A DNA stretch of 13,780 nt from Pseudomonadota bacterium (GTDB lineage Bacteria > Desulfobacterota > Syntrophia > Syntrophales > UBA5619): contig JAHIMW010000047.1 in the NCBI GenBank assembly GCA_018896355.1, positions 1 to 13,780 on the forward strand, given 5' to 3'. Of the stretch, positions 1 to 7,845 are shown one piece after another (within the stretch, counting starts at the first letter, position 1; each line of letters starts with the position of its first letter). Position numbers and translations under genes: made by a program. The notes below the pieces were generated by a model. That model saw only the letters and a list, made by a program, of their open reading frames with translations. It was not told the origin of the DNA and searched no databases.

Positions 1-483
1 GGGCTCTTCTCCGTGGGGGACGAAAGCGTTCGCATAGGGTCGGGTAAACTCCTCCGGATCCCGAAGGGTGCGCCGATGGGAATTCGGAACGAATCGATGA
101 ATCCGCTGGTTTTTCTCGTGATCAAGACACCGCTGGCGGATGAGCCGGAACGGGACTCCGTTCTGGCAGGGAAGCCGGGCGCGTTTGTCAATCTGATCGA
201 TTTTGCGCCGCCGAAGCCGGGGAAGGAGGAGACCTTCCGTGAGTGGTTCCACAACTCCAGCCGGATCTTCGCAAAGCATCCTGGATTCATCTCCCGGACG
301 CTCCTCGGGCCGATCGATGGCGGCAGCCGTTACGCGGCCGTGGTCGAGCATGAATCGAAGGAGACCTTCATGGACATGCACCTGAGCGACGACCGGGAAG
401 AACTCTTCCAACAGGTGGAGCCCCTCGTTCTCGGCCCGTCCACGCCGCACTTCTACGAGACGCTCCTGTCGTATCGGAAATAA
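1..483 (+). CDS. Cupin plus ABM-fold protein, 3' part (5' truncated by window)
   Basis: The reading frame is open from base 1 (Gly-Leu-Phe-Ser-Val...), so the true start lies upstream; the GTG at 13 is only the first in-window start codon. The first ~35 visible residues (KLLRIPKGAPMGIRN and the following beta strand) look like the C-terminal strands of a small cupin barrel. From about visible residue 60 the sequence (FVNLIDFAPPKPGKEETFREWF ending near HFYETLL) fits an antibiotic-biosynthesis-monooxygenase (dimeric ferredoxin-like) domain: a central strand, an amphipathic helix, a PGF turn, and a strand ending in an HES/ETFMDMH segment. Proteins of this type act in the cytoplasm as small oxygenases, isomerases or binding proteins; no catalytic residue can be assigned here. 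It ends 108 bp before the acyl-CoA synthetase on the same strand with no terminator between, so co-transcription is likely. Function is not recognised beyond the folds. Confidence 0.7.
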   Translation, partial: GLFSVGDESVRIGSGKLLRIPKGAPMGIRNESMNPLVFLVIKTPLADEPERDSVLAGKPGAFVNLIDFAPPKPGKEETFREWFHNSSRIFAKHPGFISRTLLGPIDGGSRYAAVVEHESKETFMDMHLSDDREELFQQVEPLVLGPSTPHFYETLLSYRK

Positions 484-591
484 AGGAACCGTGAGGCGTT
501 ATGAGAATTGAACTCATTTTCGGCGTGTGGTAAGGTCTCCCGTGGAAAAATATCCGCCCGCGGAAGGGTGGTCATCGAAGAGGGAGACTTT

Positions 592-2778
592 ATGGATGCA
601 GCGGCGTTGATCCGGAAGGCGAAGGCGGAGGGACGGACCGCCCTCACCGAGGCGGAGTCCAAGGAGCTTCTGAGACAATTCGGCGTTCCGGTTGTGAAGG
701 AGTCGATTGCGGCCACACCGGAGGAGGCCGTGGCAAAGGCGGAAGAGATCGGGTTTCCTGTTGTGTTGAAGGGGCTCGGAACAAAGCTGACGCACAAGAC
801 GGAAAGGGGGCTCGTCCATCTGAATCTCAAGGACGCCGGGGACGTAAGGCAGGCGGCGGCGGAGGTGGCCGGGTCGGCGGGGGCGGATCTGGAGGGGTAT
901 CTGATTCAGCCGATGCTCTCCGGTCGCCGGGAGTTTGTCGCCGGTCTCTTCCTCGACGCCCAGTTCGGACCGGTCGTCATGTTCGGCCTCGGCGGTATCT
1001 TCACCGAGGCGTTGAACGATGTGGCCTTCCGCATCGCGCCCGTCGATGAGAAAGAGGCCGGAGGGATGATCGATGAACTCCGTTCGCGGGAGCTCCTCGG
1101 GCCGTTCCGCGGCGAACCGGCGGCGGTTCGGGAACAGCTTGTCCGAACCCTGACGGGACTCTCCCGCCTCGGCATGGAGCTTCCGGACGTAACCGAGGCG
1201 GACGTCAATCCGCTCATCGTCGGCCCGGATGGCCGGGTTACGGCCGTGGACGCCCTGATCGTCCTGGGCGAGCGGCCGGCGGCAAAGGACGCCCCTCCGC
1301 CGATAGACCCGCGGGCGATCGTGAAGCTCTTCTACCCCCGTTCCATCGCCTTCGTCGGGGCCTCCGGGACGCTTGGAAAGTGGGGGTACAGGCTTTTCTG
1401 CAATGTAACCGCGGGGGGGTTCGCGGGGCAGATCTACCTCGTCAATCCCAAGGGAGGCCGGATCGCCGGCCGGCAAGCCTTCAAATCGGTGGCGGAGATT
1501 CCGGGGCCGGTGGATCTGGCCGTGGTGACCATCCCGGCGCCGAAGGTCCTGGAGCTGATTCCCCAGTTCAAAGAAAAGATGATCAAAAACATGCTCCTGA
1601 TCACCTCCGGGTTTGCCGAAACCGGCGCGGAGGGGCGGCGCCGGGAGGAGGAACTGGTCCGTGAGTCGCGCGCGGCCGGTATTCTGATCCTGGGTCCCAA
1701 CACAATGGGAATCTGCAATCCCCACGACAACCTCTTCTGCTGCGGATCGAGCGTCCGTCCCCGGCCCGGGGCGACCGCCATCGTTTCCCAGTCGGGGAAC
1801 CTCGGGGTGCAGCTCATGGGCTTCGCCGAACACGAAGGGGTTGGCATCCGCGCCTTCAGCGGTTCGGGCAACGAGGCGATGATCACGATCGAGGATTACA
1901 TGGAGGTGTTCGAGGTCGACGAGTTGACACAGACGGTTGTCCTCTACCTGGAGAGTGTCAAGAACGGCCGTCGTTTCTTCGAATCCGCCCGCCGTGTGGG
2001 CCGGAAGAAGCCCGTCGTGTTGCTCAAGGGTGGCCGCACGCAGGCGGGGAACCGCGCCGCGGCGAGCCACACGGGGGCGCTCGCCGCGAACAACAGGGTT
2101 TTCGACGCCGCAGCCCGCCAGGCCGGAATCGTCGTCGTGGAGCAGCCGATGGAGCTGCTGGACCTGTCGGCGGCCTTCTCCTCCCTCCCCTTCCCCCGCG
2201 GCAACCGGGTCGCCCTGATGACCCTGGGCGGCGGCTGGGGGGTCGTCGCCTCCGACCTCTGCGTGGAGTACGGTCTGGCGATCCCTGATCTCTCCCCGGA
2301 GCTGATCGCGCGGATCGACAACATCCTCCCCCCTTACTGGAGCCGCTCCAATCCCATCGATCTGGTGGGCGAAGTCGGCCCCCATATCCCGCTGCAGGTG
2401 ATGGAGGAGCTCATGGAGTGGGACGGGTGTGATGCGGTGATCCATCTGGGCATCCTGGGGATGAGGGCTTCTCTGACACAGATGATCACCTCGATCCGCA
2501 CCGTCGATCCGGTGATGGACAAAAAAACGCTGGAAGCCATTCCCGGGGTGCTTGCCGAGTTCGAGAAAAACTTCATGGGGCATGCGGCACACCTCATGGA
2601 GAAGCACGGCAAGCCGGTCCTCGGGGTGAATCTTCTTCCCGACGAGAGCGCACGCACGATCACGGAAATCGCTGGGTGCTGCTACAAGGGGGTGTCCTTC
2701 CTGTCGCCGGAGCGGGCCGTCAAGGCGCTGGCCCGGATGAACGCGTACCGTCAGTGGCGGGAGCGGGAGGAAACATAG
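592..2778 (+). CDS. Acyl-CoA synthetase (ADP-forming), fused beta-alpha type
   Basis: Acyl/acetate-CoA ligase of the NDP-forming superfamily: acyl-CoA + ADP + Pi <-> acid + CoA + ATP, cytoplasmic. The 728-aa protein carries both subunits in one chain. An ATP-grasp (beta) part spans about residues 8-225, with the beta-subunit histidine in THKTE (His68) and the FGLGGIFTE block. The alpha part follows: a CoA-binding Rossmann fold from about 250 (SIAFVGAS), the succinyl-CoA-ligase-like GPNTMG and SQSGNLG segments, and the phospho-histidine loop ASHTGALA (His493). All phosphorelay landmarks are present, so it looks active. ATG 592 is chosen because GGGAG precedes it and the chain begins directly with a helix typical of the family; a TTG at 508 would add 28 atypical residues. 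The domain order is beta then alpha, opposite to Pat-type acetyltransferases. The acyl substrate is unknown; the downstream dehydratase suggests a hydroxy- or unsaturated acid. In a syntroph it could run in the ATP-forming direction (inference). Confidence 0.9.
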   Translation: MDAAALIRKAKAEGRTALTEAESKELLRQFGVPVVKESIAATPEEAVAKAEEIGFPVVLKGLGTKLTHKTERGLVHLNLKDAGDVRQAAAEVAGSAGADLEGYLIQPMLSGRREFVAGLFLDAQFGPVVMFGLGGIFTEALNDVAFRIAPVDEKEAGGMIDELRSRELLGPFRGEPAAVREQLVRTLTGLSRLGMELPDVTEADVNPLIVGPDGRVTAVDALIVLGERPAAKDAPPPIDPRAIVKLFYPRSIAFVGASGTLGKWGYRLFCNVTAGGFAGQIYLVNPKGGRIAGRQAFKSVAEIPGPVDLAVVTIPAPKVLELIPQFKEKMIKNMLLITSGFAETGAEGRRREEELVRESRAAGILILGPNTMGICNPHDNLFCCGSSVRPRPGATAIVSQSGNLGVQLMGFAEHEGVGIRAFSGSGNEAMITIEDYMEVFEVDELTQTVVLYLESVKNGRRFFESARRVGRKKPVVLLKGGRTQAGNRAAASHTGALAANNRVFDAAARQAGIVVVEQPMELLDLSAAFSSLPFPRGNRVALMTLGGGWGVVASDLCVEYGLAIPDLSPELIARIDNILPPYWSRSNPIDLVGEVGPHIPLQVMEELMEWDGCDAVIHLGILGMRASLTQMITSIRTVDPVMDKKTLEAIPGVLAEFEKNFMGHAAHLMEKHGKPVLGVNLLPDESARTITEIAGCCYKGVSFLSPERAVKALARMNAYRQWREREET

Positions 2779-2846
2779 GGGCGTCATCCGCCCCGGTACG
2801 AATGGGCATCCTTCCGGAGCCGAAAGGGGCAGCTCTTGATTATTTC

Positions 2847-2873
2847 TTGACAGCCCAAACGAAGCCCTACTAT
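2847..2873 (+). promoter_or_regulatory. Possible sigma-70 promoter for the dehydratase gene
   Basis: A perfect TTGACA -35 at 2847-2852 is followed after 15 bp by TACTAT (2868-2873; 4 of 6 to TATAAT). The spacer is shorter than the ideal 17 bp. The site lies in the 198-bp gap between the acyl-CoA synthetase and the dehydratase, about 100 bp before the ATG, so the dehydratase could be transcribed independently of the genes upstream. Confidence 0.4.
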
Positions 2874-2976
2874 CCTTGCCCATACAGTCATTGATATTAG
2901 CGACTTGACCTTAAAGGCTCCTCGGGTGCTAACAGCCTATTCATTCAAAACGACATATAAAGAAAGGAGTATTACC

Positions 2977-4482
2977 ATGAGAACCAAGCAAGATTACATC
3001 AAAGGGCTGGCCAAGATGAAACGGAACCTTTACTACGACGGCCAGTTGATCGACAGGACGGATGAACTGCAGATGGATTGCCTCAATACCATCGGCACGA
3101 CGTATGATGAAGCGGCCAAGCCGGAGAATCAGGAGCTCTGCACGGCGATTTCTCACCTCACGGGGGAGAGAATTAACCGTTTTACTCATATCCATCAGAA
3201 CAAGGAAGACCTGCACAGGAAGCAGGATATGACTCGGATGCTCTGTCAGAAGGTCGGCGGCTGCATCCAGCGCTGCATGGGGATCGACGGCGCCAATGCG
3301 ATCTACAATGTCTCCTATGAGGCGGACAAGCTGAACAATGGCGCAACTCAGTACCATGAGAACTTCAAGAAGTGGCTCACCCGCTTCCAGACGGAGGATC
3401 TGATCGGTTGCTGCGCCCAGACGGACGTAAAGGGCGACCGGATGCTGCGGCCTGCCGATCAGCCCAATCCCGGCGCGTATGTGCGGATCAAGGAGCGGCT
3501 GAAGGACGGCATCGTGGTTGAGGGCTGCAAGGTGCATATCTCCGAAGCCTCCGTGGCCGATGAAGTCCTGGTTCTGCCCACCCGCGCATTGCGCGCCGTG
3601 GACAAGGATTACGCGGTGGGTTTCGCCGTTCCCGGAGACTGGGAGGGGCTGAAGCAGGTCGTTACGATCCATAATTTGAGGCCGAGAGATCATTACCAGC
3701 GCGGGTTTGTGCCGGGTGCAACCGATTCCTATATGATCTTTGAGAATTGCTTTGTGCCCTGGGAAAGGGTCTTCCTGGCCGGAGAATATCAGCACGGCGG
3801 CGTGCTGGCCCTGCTGTTCGCGCTGTTCCACCGCCATTCCTATTCAGGCTGCAAGCCCGCGATCGGCGACGTGATTATGGGGACGGCCGCCCTTGCCGCC
3901 GAGGTGAACAACATTCACAAACAATCCCATGTCCGGGAAAAGCTGGCGGAGCTCATCATGACCACCGAATTGGGTTACGCCGCGGGATATACCGCATCCG
4001 ATCTGGGAAAACCGGAGGTCTACATACCGGGTATCGGTTTCGTGCCCTACGGTCCGGGCTCGTACATTCCCAATTCGATTTACTGCAACGTCGGTCGTTG
4101 CCTGTCGGGCGAGGCAGTCTGGCGCGAGGCGGAGATCCTTTGCGACATTGCGGGCGGTGTTGTGGCCACGTTCCCCCACGATAAGGATTTCAAGAATCCG
4201 GAAACGGGGGAGGCGCTCCTCAAGTATACCAAACGGAACCCGAACATGTCGGCCGAGGATCAGGCCCAGTTTTGGAGATATCTGGGCGATGCGCTCTGCT
4301 CGGCGACAGGCGGCATACACAACATCGGCAGCTACCACGGCGGCGGTTCGCCGATTATGGAGCAGATCGCCATCACGACACAATACGATATCGAATCCCG
4401 GAAGACGCTGGTGAAATATATCGCCGGCATGAGCGGCGGAGATCGCGACGTCCTCAGCAAGAAGATAACAACGGCAAAGTAA
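2977..4482 (+). CDS. abfD: 4-hydroxybutyryl-CoA dehydratase-family enzyme
   Basis: Member of the 4-hydroxyphenylacetate 3-hydroxylase/4-hydroxybutyryl-CoA dehydratase flavoprotein family, 501 aa against about 490 for Clostridium AbfD. The ligands that separate dehydratases from oxygenases are present. CIQRC supplies Cys96 and Cys100, and HRHSYSGCK supplies His285 and Cys292, with the same 7-residue spacing as AbfD His292/Cys299. Tyr289 matches the active-site Tyr296. TDVKGDR (FAD region) and DIAGG near the C-terminus also fit. The enzyme would hold FAD plus a [4Fe-4S] cluster and remove water from an unactivated beta-position through a ketyl radical; AbfD also has vinylacetyl-CoA isomerase activity. 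ATG 2977 is chosen for the AAAGGAG ribosome site just upstream; the frame is open back to 2905 but that stretch is not protein-like. The SDR follows 68 bp downstream. Several paralogues of unknown substrate exist in anaerobes, so the exact acyl-CoA is uncertain. Confidence 0.88.
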   Translation: MRTKQDYIKGLAKMKRNLYYDGQLIDRTDELQMDCLNTIGTTYDEAAKPENQELCTAISHLTGERINRFTHIHQNKEDLHRKQDMTRMLCQKVGGCIQRCMGIDGANAIYNVSYEADKLNNGATQYHENFKKWLTRFQTEDLIGCCAQTDVKGDRMLRPADQPNPGAYVRIKERLKDGIVVEGCKVHISEASVADEVLVLPTRALRAVDKDYAVGFAVPGDWEGLKQVVTIHNLRPRDHYQRGFVPGATDSYMIFENCFVPWERVFLAGEYQHGGVLALLFALFHRHSYSGCKPAIGDVIMGTAALAAEVNNIHKQSHVREKLAELIMTTELGYAAGYTASDLGKPEVYIPGIGFVPYGPGSYIPNSIYCNVGRCLSGEAVWREAEILCDIAGGVVATFPHDKDFKNPETGEALLKYTKRNPNMSAEDQAQFWRYLGDALCSATGGIHNIGSYHGGGSPIMEQIAITTQYDIESRKTLVKYIAGMSGGDRDVLSKKITTAK

Positions 4483-4490
4483 AGTTCGCC

Positions 4491-4515
4491 CCCTCCACCC
4501 TCAACGGGGAGAGGG
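4491..4515 (+). other. Intercistronic RNA hairpin
   Basis: CCCTC (4491-4495) pairs with GAGGG (4511-4515) and CCC (4498-4500) with GGG (4506-4508) around a 5-nt TCAAC loop, with a 2x2 internal mismatch. No U-run follows (AAAGTAAATA), so this is not an intrinsic terminator. It may stabilise the upstream mRNA end within a dehydratase-SDR operon. Confidence 0.4.
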
Positions 4516-4550
4516 AAAGTAAATATCGAATATTTTAGGAGAATGAAACG

Positions 4551-5348
4551 ATGTTTGATCTGTCCAAATTTTCACTGAAAGGAAAAGTCGCTGTCGTTAC
4601 CGGCGGCGGCCGCGGTATCGGCCAGGCGATAGCGTTCGGTTTCGCCAGAAGCGGGGCCAACGTGGTCGTCACCAGCCGCAAGGCGCAGGATCTGGAAGCG
4701 ACGGCGGCGGAAATCAAGGCCTTCGGCGGCGAGGCGTTTCCGCTCCCGGCTCACTTGGGTAAGATGGATGAGATCCAAAAAATGGTCAACACCGTGATGG
4801 ATCGGTTCGGCCGGATCGATATCCTTGTCAACAATGCCGGCGCCAGCCCAGCCATGGGCTCCGTCCTCGAATCCGACGAGCGCCTCTGGGATACGGTCAT
4901 GAACCTGAACTTGAAGGGGGTTTATTTCGTCAGCCAGGCCGTGGCCAGGATTATGAAAAAGCAGGGTGGCGGGAAAATCATCAATATTGCCTCAGTCGAC
5001 GGGTTCAATCCTGAGCCCGGCGTGAGCGTCTATTCCGTCTCCAAGGCCGGCGTGCGGATGATTACGAGGGCTTTTGCCAGCGAGCTGGCCCCCTTGAATA
5101 TCCAGGTCAACACCATCGCTCCGGGACCCATCAGCACCAAGATGATGAATTCCCACTGGGCGCACCTCGCGCCGGACGAGGCCGAAAAGGCGAAGGCGGC
5201 ACTGGAAAAGATGCTGCCCACGGGCCGCATAGGCCAGCCCGATGAGATCGTCGGCGCCGCCCTCTACCTTGCTTCCGAAGCGTCCAACTATACTACGGGA
5301 GCGGAAATCGTTATCGACGGCGGTTTACTGCTGCTGGGGCTAAAATAG
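4551..5348 (+). CDS. SDR family NAD(P)-dependent oxidoreductase
   Basis: Classical short-chain dehydrogenase/reductase, 265 aa, the usual length. The cofactor motif TGGGRGIG is at residues 17-24 and NNAG at 94-97. The catalytic set is Asn120 (in NLNLKG), Ser148 (NIAS), Tyr161 and Lys165 (YSVSK), followed by the PG motif at 191-192. Arg43 right after the second strand (TSRK) hints at NADP(H) preference; this is inference. It would interconvert a hydroxyl and a ketone, soluble in the cytoplasm. A clear TAGGAGAA ribosome site sits just before ATG 4551. It lies 68 bp downstream of the dehydratase on the same strand and probably acts on the same CoA-ester pathway, for example on a 3-hydroxyacyl/3-oxoacyl intermediate, though SDR substrates cannot be read from motifs. 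Its stop (TAG 5346-5348) overlaps the end of the convergent acyltransferase gene. Confidence 0.92.
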   Translation: MFDLSKFSLKGKVAVVTGGGRGIGQAIAFGFARSGANVVVTSRKAQDLEATAAEIKAFGGEAFPLPAHLGKMDEIQKMVNTVMDRFGRIDILVNNAGASPAMGSVLESDERLWDTVMNLNLKGVYFVSQAVARIMKKQGGGKIINIASVDGFNPEPGVSVYSVSKAGVRMITRAFASELAPLNIQVNTIAPGPISTKMMNSHWAHLAPDEAEKAKAALEKMLPTGRIGQPDEIVGAALYLASEASNYTTGAEIVIDGGLLLLGLK

Positions 5349-6026
5349 GGTTTCTCCCCAGCCGCGTTTCCGGTCATCCTCCTCTTGATTGTCCCGCATT
5401 TTGTTATTGATATCAAGACGGAGGGACTCGAAGGCATCGTTGTCGAGCGTCGCCGGAACAGGGATCGGTTCATCCCAGCGGACCCAGACCGTGCTGAAGG
5501 GTTTCGGGATGAGGATGCGGTCCCAGCTCTTGAGGATCCAGGCGCGGTTCACCGAAATATAGACCGGGATGATCGGAGCGCCGGAGAGCTGGGCCATCCG
5601 GATGATGCCCGCCTTGATGAGACCCCGGGGGCCTTGCGGACCGTCCACCGCATGAACGGCCAGCGGATGAACCGAAAGCTCCGCGACCATCGCGGCAAGC
5701 GCCTCGCGCCCGCCGCGGGAGCTCGAACCGCGGACAGGTCGGAAGTTCAGCCGCCGGGCGACATCTGCGATCAAATCCCCATCCCGGCTTTGGCTGATCA
5801 TTGCGGCCGGCTTGAATTCCCTGAAGCGCCGCGCGTAACTGACGACAAGCAGGATTCGCTGGTGCCAGACGGCGATGATTCCCTTTCCTTCCCGATGGAG
5901 ATGATCAAACAGCTCCTCTTCATGGAAGATCCGGATCCGGACCATCAGCAGGTAGATGCGGATAATCCAGTAGGCGATCGGGATCAGGCCGTGGCGGATG
6001 GCGAATGTGGATAGTTCTTTGACCAT
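5340..6026 (-). CDS. DUF374-type lysophospholipid acyltransferase family protein
   Basis: 228-aa protein of the DUF374 branch of the glycerolipid acyltransferase superfamily, expected to move an acyl chain onto a lysophospholipid or lipid A-like acceptor at the inner membrane face. An N-terminal hydrophobic stretch (about residues 14-32) could anchor it. Family blocks occur in order: AVWHQRILL with His55 in place of the usual HX4D start, SQSRDGDLIA (78-87), VRGSSSRGG (98-106), and VDGPQGPRG..IKAG (127-140), then GAPIIPVYI. The classical HX4D aspartate is absent, as is usual for DUF374. No strong ribosome site precedes ATG 6026, so the start is moderately sure. It converges on the SDR, and the two stop codons share a 9-bp overlap (CTAAAATAG), leaving no room for a terminator between them. 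The upstream same-strand gene is 288 bp away. Confidence 0.82.
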   Translation of the reverse strand: MVKELSTFAIRHGLIPIAYWIIRIYLLMVRIRIFHEEELFDHLHREGKGIIAVWHQRILLVVSYARRFREFKPAAMISQSRDGDLIADVARRLNFRPVRGSSSRGGREALAAMVAELSVHPLAVHAVDGPQGPRGLIKAGIIRMAQLSGAPIIPVYISVNRAWILKSWDRILIPKPFSTVWVRWDEPIPVPATLDNDAFESLRLDINNKMRDNQEEDDRKRGWGETLF

Positions 6027-6094
6027 AATGGTTAAGGATGCTTCCGGATTCGGCGGCGGATGCCGTCATTGCCCTCTGGCGAAAAGCGTCCGGC

Positions 6095-6114
6095 TTGCCG
6101 GGCCTACCGGGCAA
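6095..6114. repeat. Short imperfect hairpin in the 288-bp gap upstream of the acyltransferase
   Basis: TTGCC pairs with GGCAA and GG with CC around a CCTA loop, with one G-G mismatch. It has no U-run on either strand, so it is not called a terminator. Apart from this and the inverted repeat at 6232-6283, the gap 6027-6314 shows nothing gene-like. Confidence 0.3.
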
Positions 6115-6231
6115 TTCCCTTCGGGGGATCTATATCATCATTGCAGTTCCCGTGAAAAGACAAAATCATCACAGAAAATAAACATGCAACGAAACTCCGG
6201 CAGGGGTAAAGCTTGGCCGGCATATGGAAGG

Positions 6232-6283
6232 TCCTCCAACGAACGAAGGCGCTCCCGAAGGCACACCTTGGTCCATTGGAGGA
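6232..6283. repeat. 8-bp inverted repeat downstream of the carboxyltransferase gene
   Basis: TCCTCCAA (6232-6239) is the exact reverse complement of TTGGAGGA (6276-6283). The 36-bp interior can form a smaller AAGG/CCTT stem. It lies 32-83 bp past the stop of the carboxyltransferase on its transcript. It could be a 3'-end structure, but there is no U-run to support Rho-independent termination. Confidence 0.3.
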
Positions 6284-6314
6284 TAATGATGGGCTTGCTA
6301 ATGTTTTTTACGCT

Positions 6315-7772
6315 CTATCCCTCTTTCCCCTTGACTTCTTCCGGGACCTTGGGCGGTTTCACGTTTTCCGGCATGGGCTCCACGCCGTACTTCCACTTCA
6401 GGAACTGCTCGCCGGTCGACGGATAGAGGGCGTAGGTCAGCAGATCTTCATCGGTCTTGGCAAGATCGCCAATCTTCTTTTTGTCTTCTGCAAGTTCCGG
6501 GTCCAGGTAATCGGCGGGTCTCCCGGTGATCGGGGTCTGGCCGCGTTTGTAGTGCTTCAAGGCCATTTTCTGAATCTCGGGATCAATCGGGGTCGGGGTC
6601 TCGCCGTAGAGCCCGTAGACCAGGTCCTTAAACTGATTGGTCACCATCTTGTACCGACCTTGGATTACGTTCATGACGGCCTGTACGCCGACGATCTGGG
6701 AAGTGGGGGTGACCAAGGGCGGCGTTCCCGCTTCCTTTCTCGTCCTCGGGATCTCAGCATAAACCTCATCCAGTCGATCCAACGCATTCATCTCGTTGAG
6801 TTGGCTGACGAGGTTGGAGATCATGCCGCCGGGGATCTGGTGCGCTAGCACGCCCGCATCAATGAGGGAGAGCTTGTTTGCCATGAGGTACTTCTGATAT
6901 TTGGGAGCGATCCTTTCGAGATGTTCGCCCAGGCCGATCAGTTTGTGCACATCCATGCCGGTGTCACGCTTCGTCCCCTGGAGGGTGACGACGAGCGGTT
7001 CGATAGCGGGCATCGAGCTCCGGAGGGCATAGGGGGCAAGACAGGTATCGACGATATCGACGCCCGCTTCGATTGCCTTCAGGTAGGACATGGAAGCCAT
7101 GCCGCTGGTATAATGGGTGTGAAGGTGGAGAGGAAGCTTGGTGATCTTCTTCAACTCGGCGATGAGATCGTAGATGTCATACGGCGAGACGATTCCTGCC
7201 ATATCCTTGATGCAGATGCTATCGGCCCCCATTGCCTCGATAGCTTTACATTTTTTTACGAAATATGCCAGATTGAAGACGTCGCCGCCGAGACGGGGTT
7301 GGGTCAGAGAGTAGCATATTGCACCCTGAAAGTGCTTTCCGTTGGCCTTGATCCTCTCCACACAGGTCTCGAAATTTCTGAGATCGTTCAGCGCGTCGAA
7401 CACCCGGAAAATGTCGATGCCGACTTCGCAGGATTTGTCGACGAAGGCGCGGACGACATCATCCGCGTAATTGCGGTAGCCGACCAGATTTTGCCCACGG
7501 AGCAGCATCGTAAAGGGGGTTTTCTTGATATACTTCTTCAGGGTCTTTGGCCTTTCCCAGGGGTCCTCACCGAGGAAGCGGTGCATCGAGTCAAAAGTTG
7601 CGCCTCCCCAGACTTCCATTGCCCAAAAACCCATCTCGTCCATCTGTTCGGCGATGGGGAGCATGTCCTCCGTGCGCATACGGGTCGCGTATATGGACTG
7701 ATGACCATCACGTAATGTATTGTCCTGGATCTTAACGGGATGAACAGGCCCATCCTTCATAATGTCTGCCAT
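6315..7772 (-). CDS. oadA: Biotin-dependent carboxyltransferase subunit (OadA / PycB type), no biotinyl domain
   Basis: 485-aa carboxyltransferase of the oxaloacetate decarboxylase alpha / pyruvate carboxylase subunit B family, which moves CO2 between carboxybiotin and pyruvate/oxaloacetate. The TIM barrel opens with QDNTLRDGHQS (metal Asp17). It contains IKDMAG with Lys189 as the expected carboxylated metal ligand, and HTHYTSGMAS with His218 and His220. The conserved C-terminal domain follows: HQIPGGMISN, TPTSQIVG, then GLYGETPTPI. The chain stops after a short Pro/Lys/Glu linker where many OadA proteins continue into a biotinyl domain, so the carrier must be a separate protein. ATG 7772 is chosen for the near-perfect AAGGAGGA (7778-7785) 5 bp upstream; the frame extends to 7868 but not convincingly. 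No carboxylase, carrier or Na+-pump gene adjoins it, so pyruvate carboxylation versus oxaloacetate decarboxylation cannot be decided. Two sigma-54-like elements precede it. Confidence 0.9.
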   Translation of the reverse strand: MADIMKDGPVHPVKIQDNTLRDGHQSIYATRMRTEDMLPIAEQMDEMGFWAMEVWGGATFDSMHRFLGEDPWERPKTLKKYIKKTPFTMLLRGQNLVGYRNYADDVVRAFVDKSCEVGIDIFRVFDALNDLRNFETCVERIKANGKHFQGAICYSLTQPRLGGDVFNLAYFVKKCKAIEAMGADSICIKDMAGIVSPYDIYDLIAELKKITKLPLHLHTHYTSGMASMSYLKAIEAGVDIVDTCLAPYALRSSMPAIEPLVVTLQGTKRDTGMDVHKLIGLGEHLERIAPKYQKYLMANKLSLIDAGVLAHQIPGGMISNLVSQLNEMNALDRLDEVYAEIPRTRKEAGTPPLVTPTSQIVGVQAVMNVIQGRYKMVTNQFKDLVYGLYGETPTPIDPEIQKMALKHYKRGQTPITGRPADYLDPELAEDKKKIGDLAKTDEDLLTYALYPSTGEQFLKWKYGVEPMPENVKPPKVPEEVKGKEG

Positions 7773-7818
7773 CTTTCTCCTCCTTTTGCATCTTGACGAT
7801 ATCAAACCCGTCACATGA

Positions 7819-7834
7819 GCAACAACGTTGTTGC
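7819..7834. promoter_or_regulatory. Perfect 16-bp palindrome, possible operator
   Basis: GCAACAACGTTGTTGC is an exact palindrome, 47 bp upstream of the carboxyltransferase ATG and downstream of both sigma-54-like elements. It overlaps a second inverted repeat, TGCGCT-N6-AGCGCA (7832-7849). A dimeric repressor site is the simplest reading; an RNA hairpin in the leader is the alternative. Confidence 0.45.
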
Positions 7835-7845
7835 GCTTTGGACAG

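Noticed and set aside
508..591. 28-codon N-terminal extension of the acyl-CoA synthetase from TTG 508
   Set aside because: No ribosome site, low-complexity non-family sequence, and a good ribosome site with ATG at 592.
514..2883. 789-aa open frame antisense to the acyl-CoA synthetase
   Set aside because: It lies opposite a gene with full catalytic motifs. Its translation is rich in Arg/Gly/His/Asp without any domain, typical of a GC-rich shadow frame.
2941..3837. 298-aa antisense frame opposite the dehydratase gene
   Set aside because: Shadow of a well-supported gene; no recognisable motif or ribosome site.
6921..7715. 264-aa + strand frame opposite the carboxyltransferase
   Set aside because: Mirrors the codons of the strongly conserved minus-strand gene; no domain.
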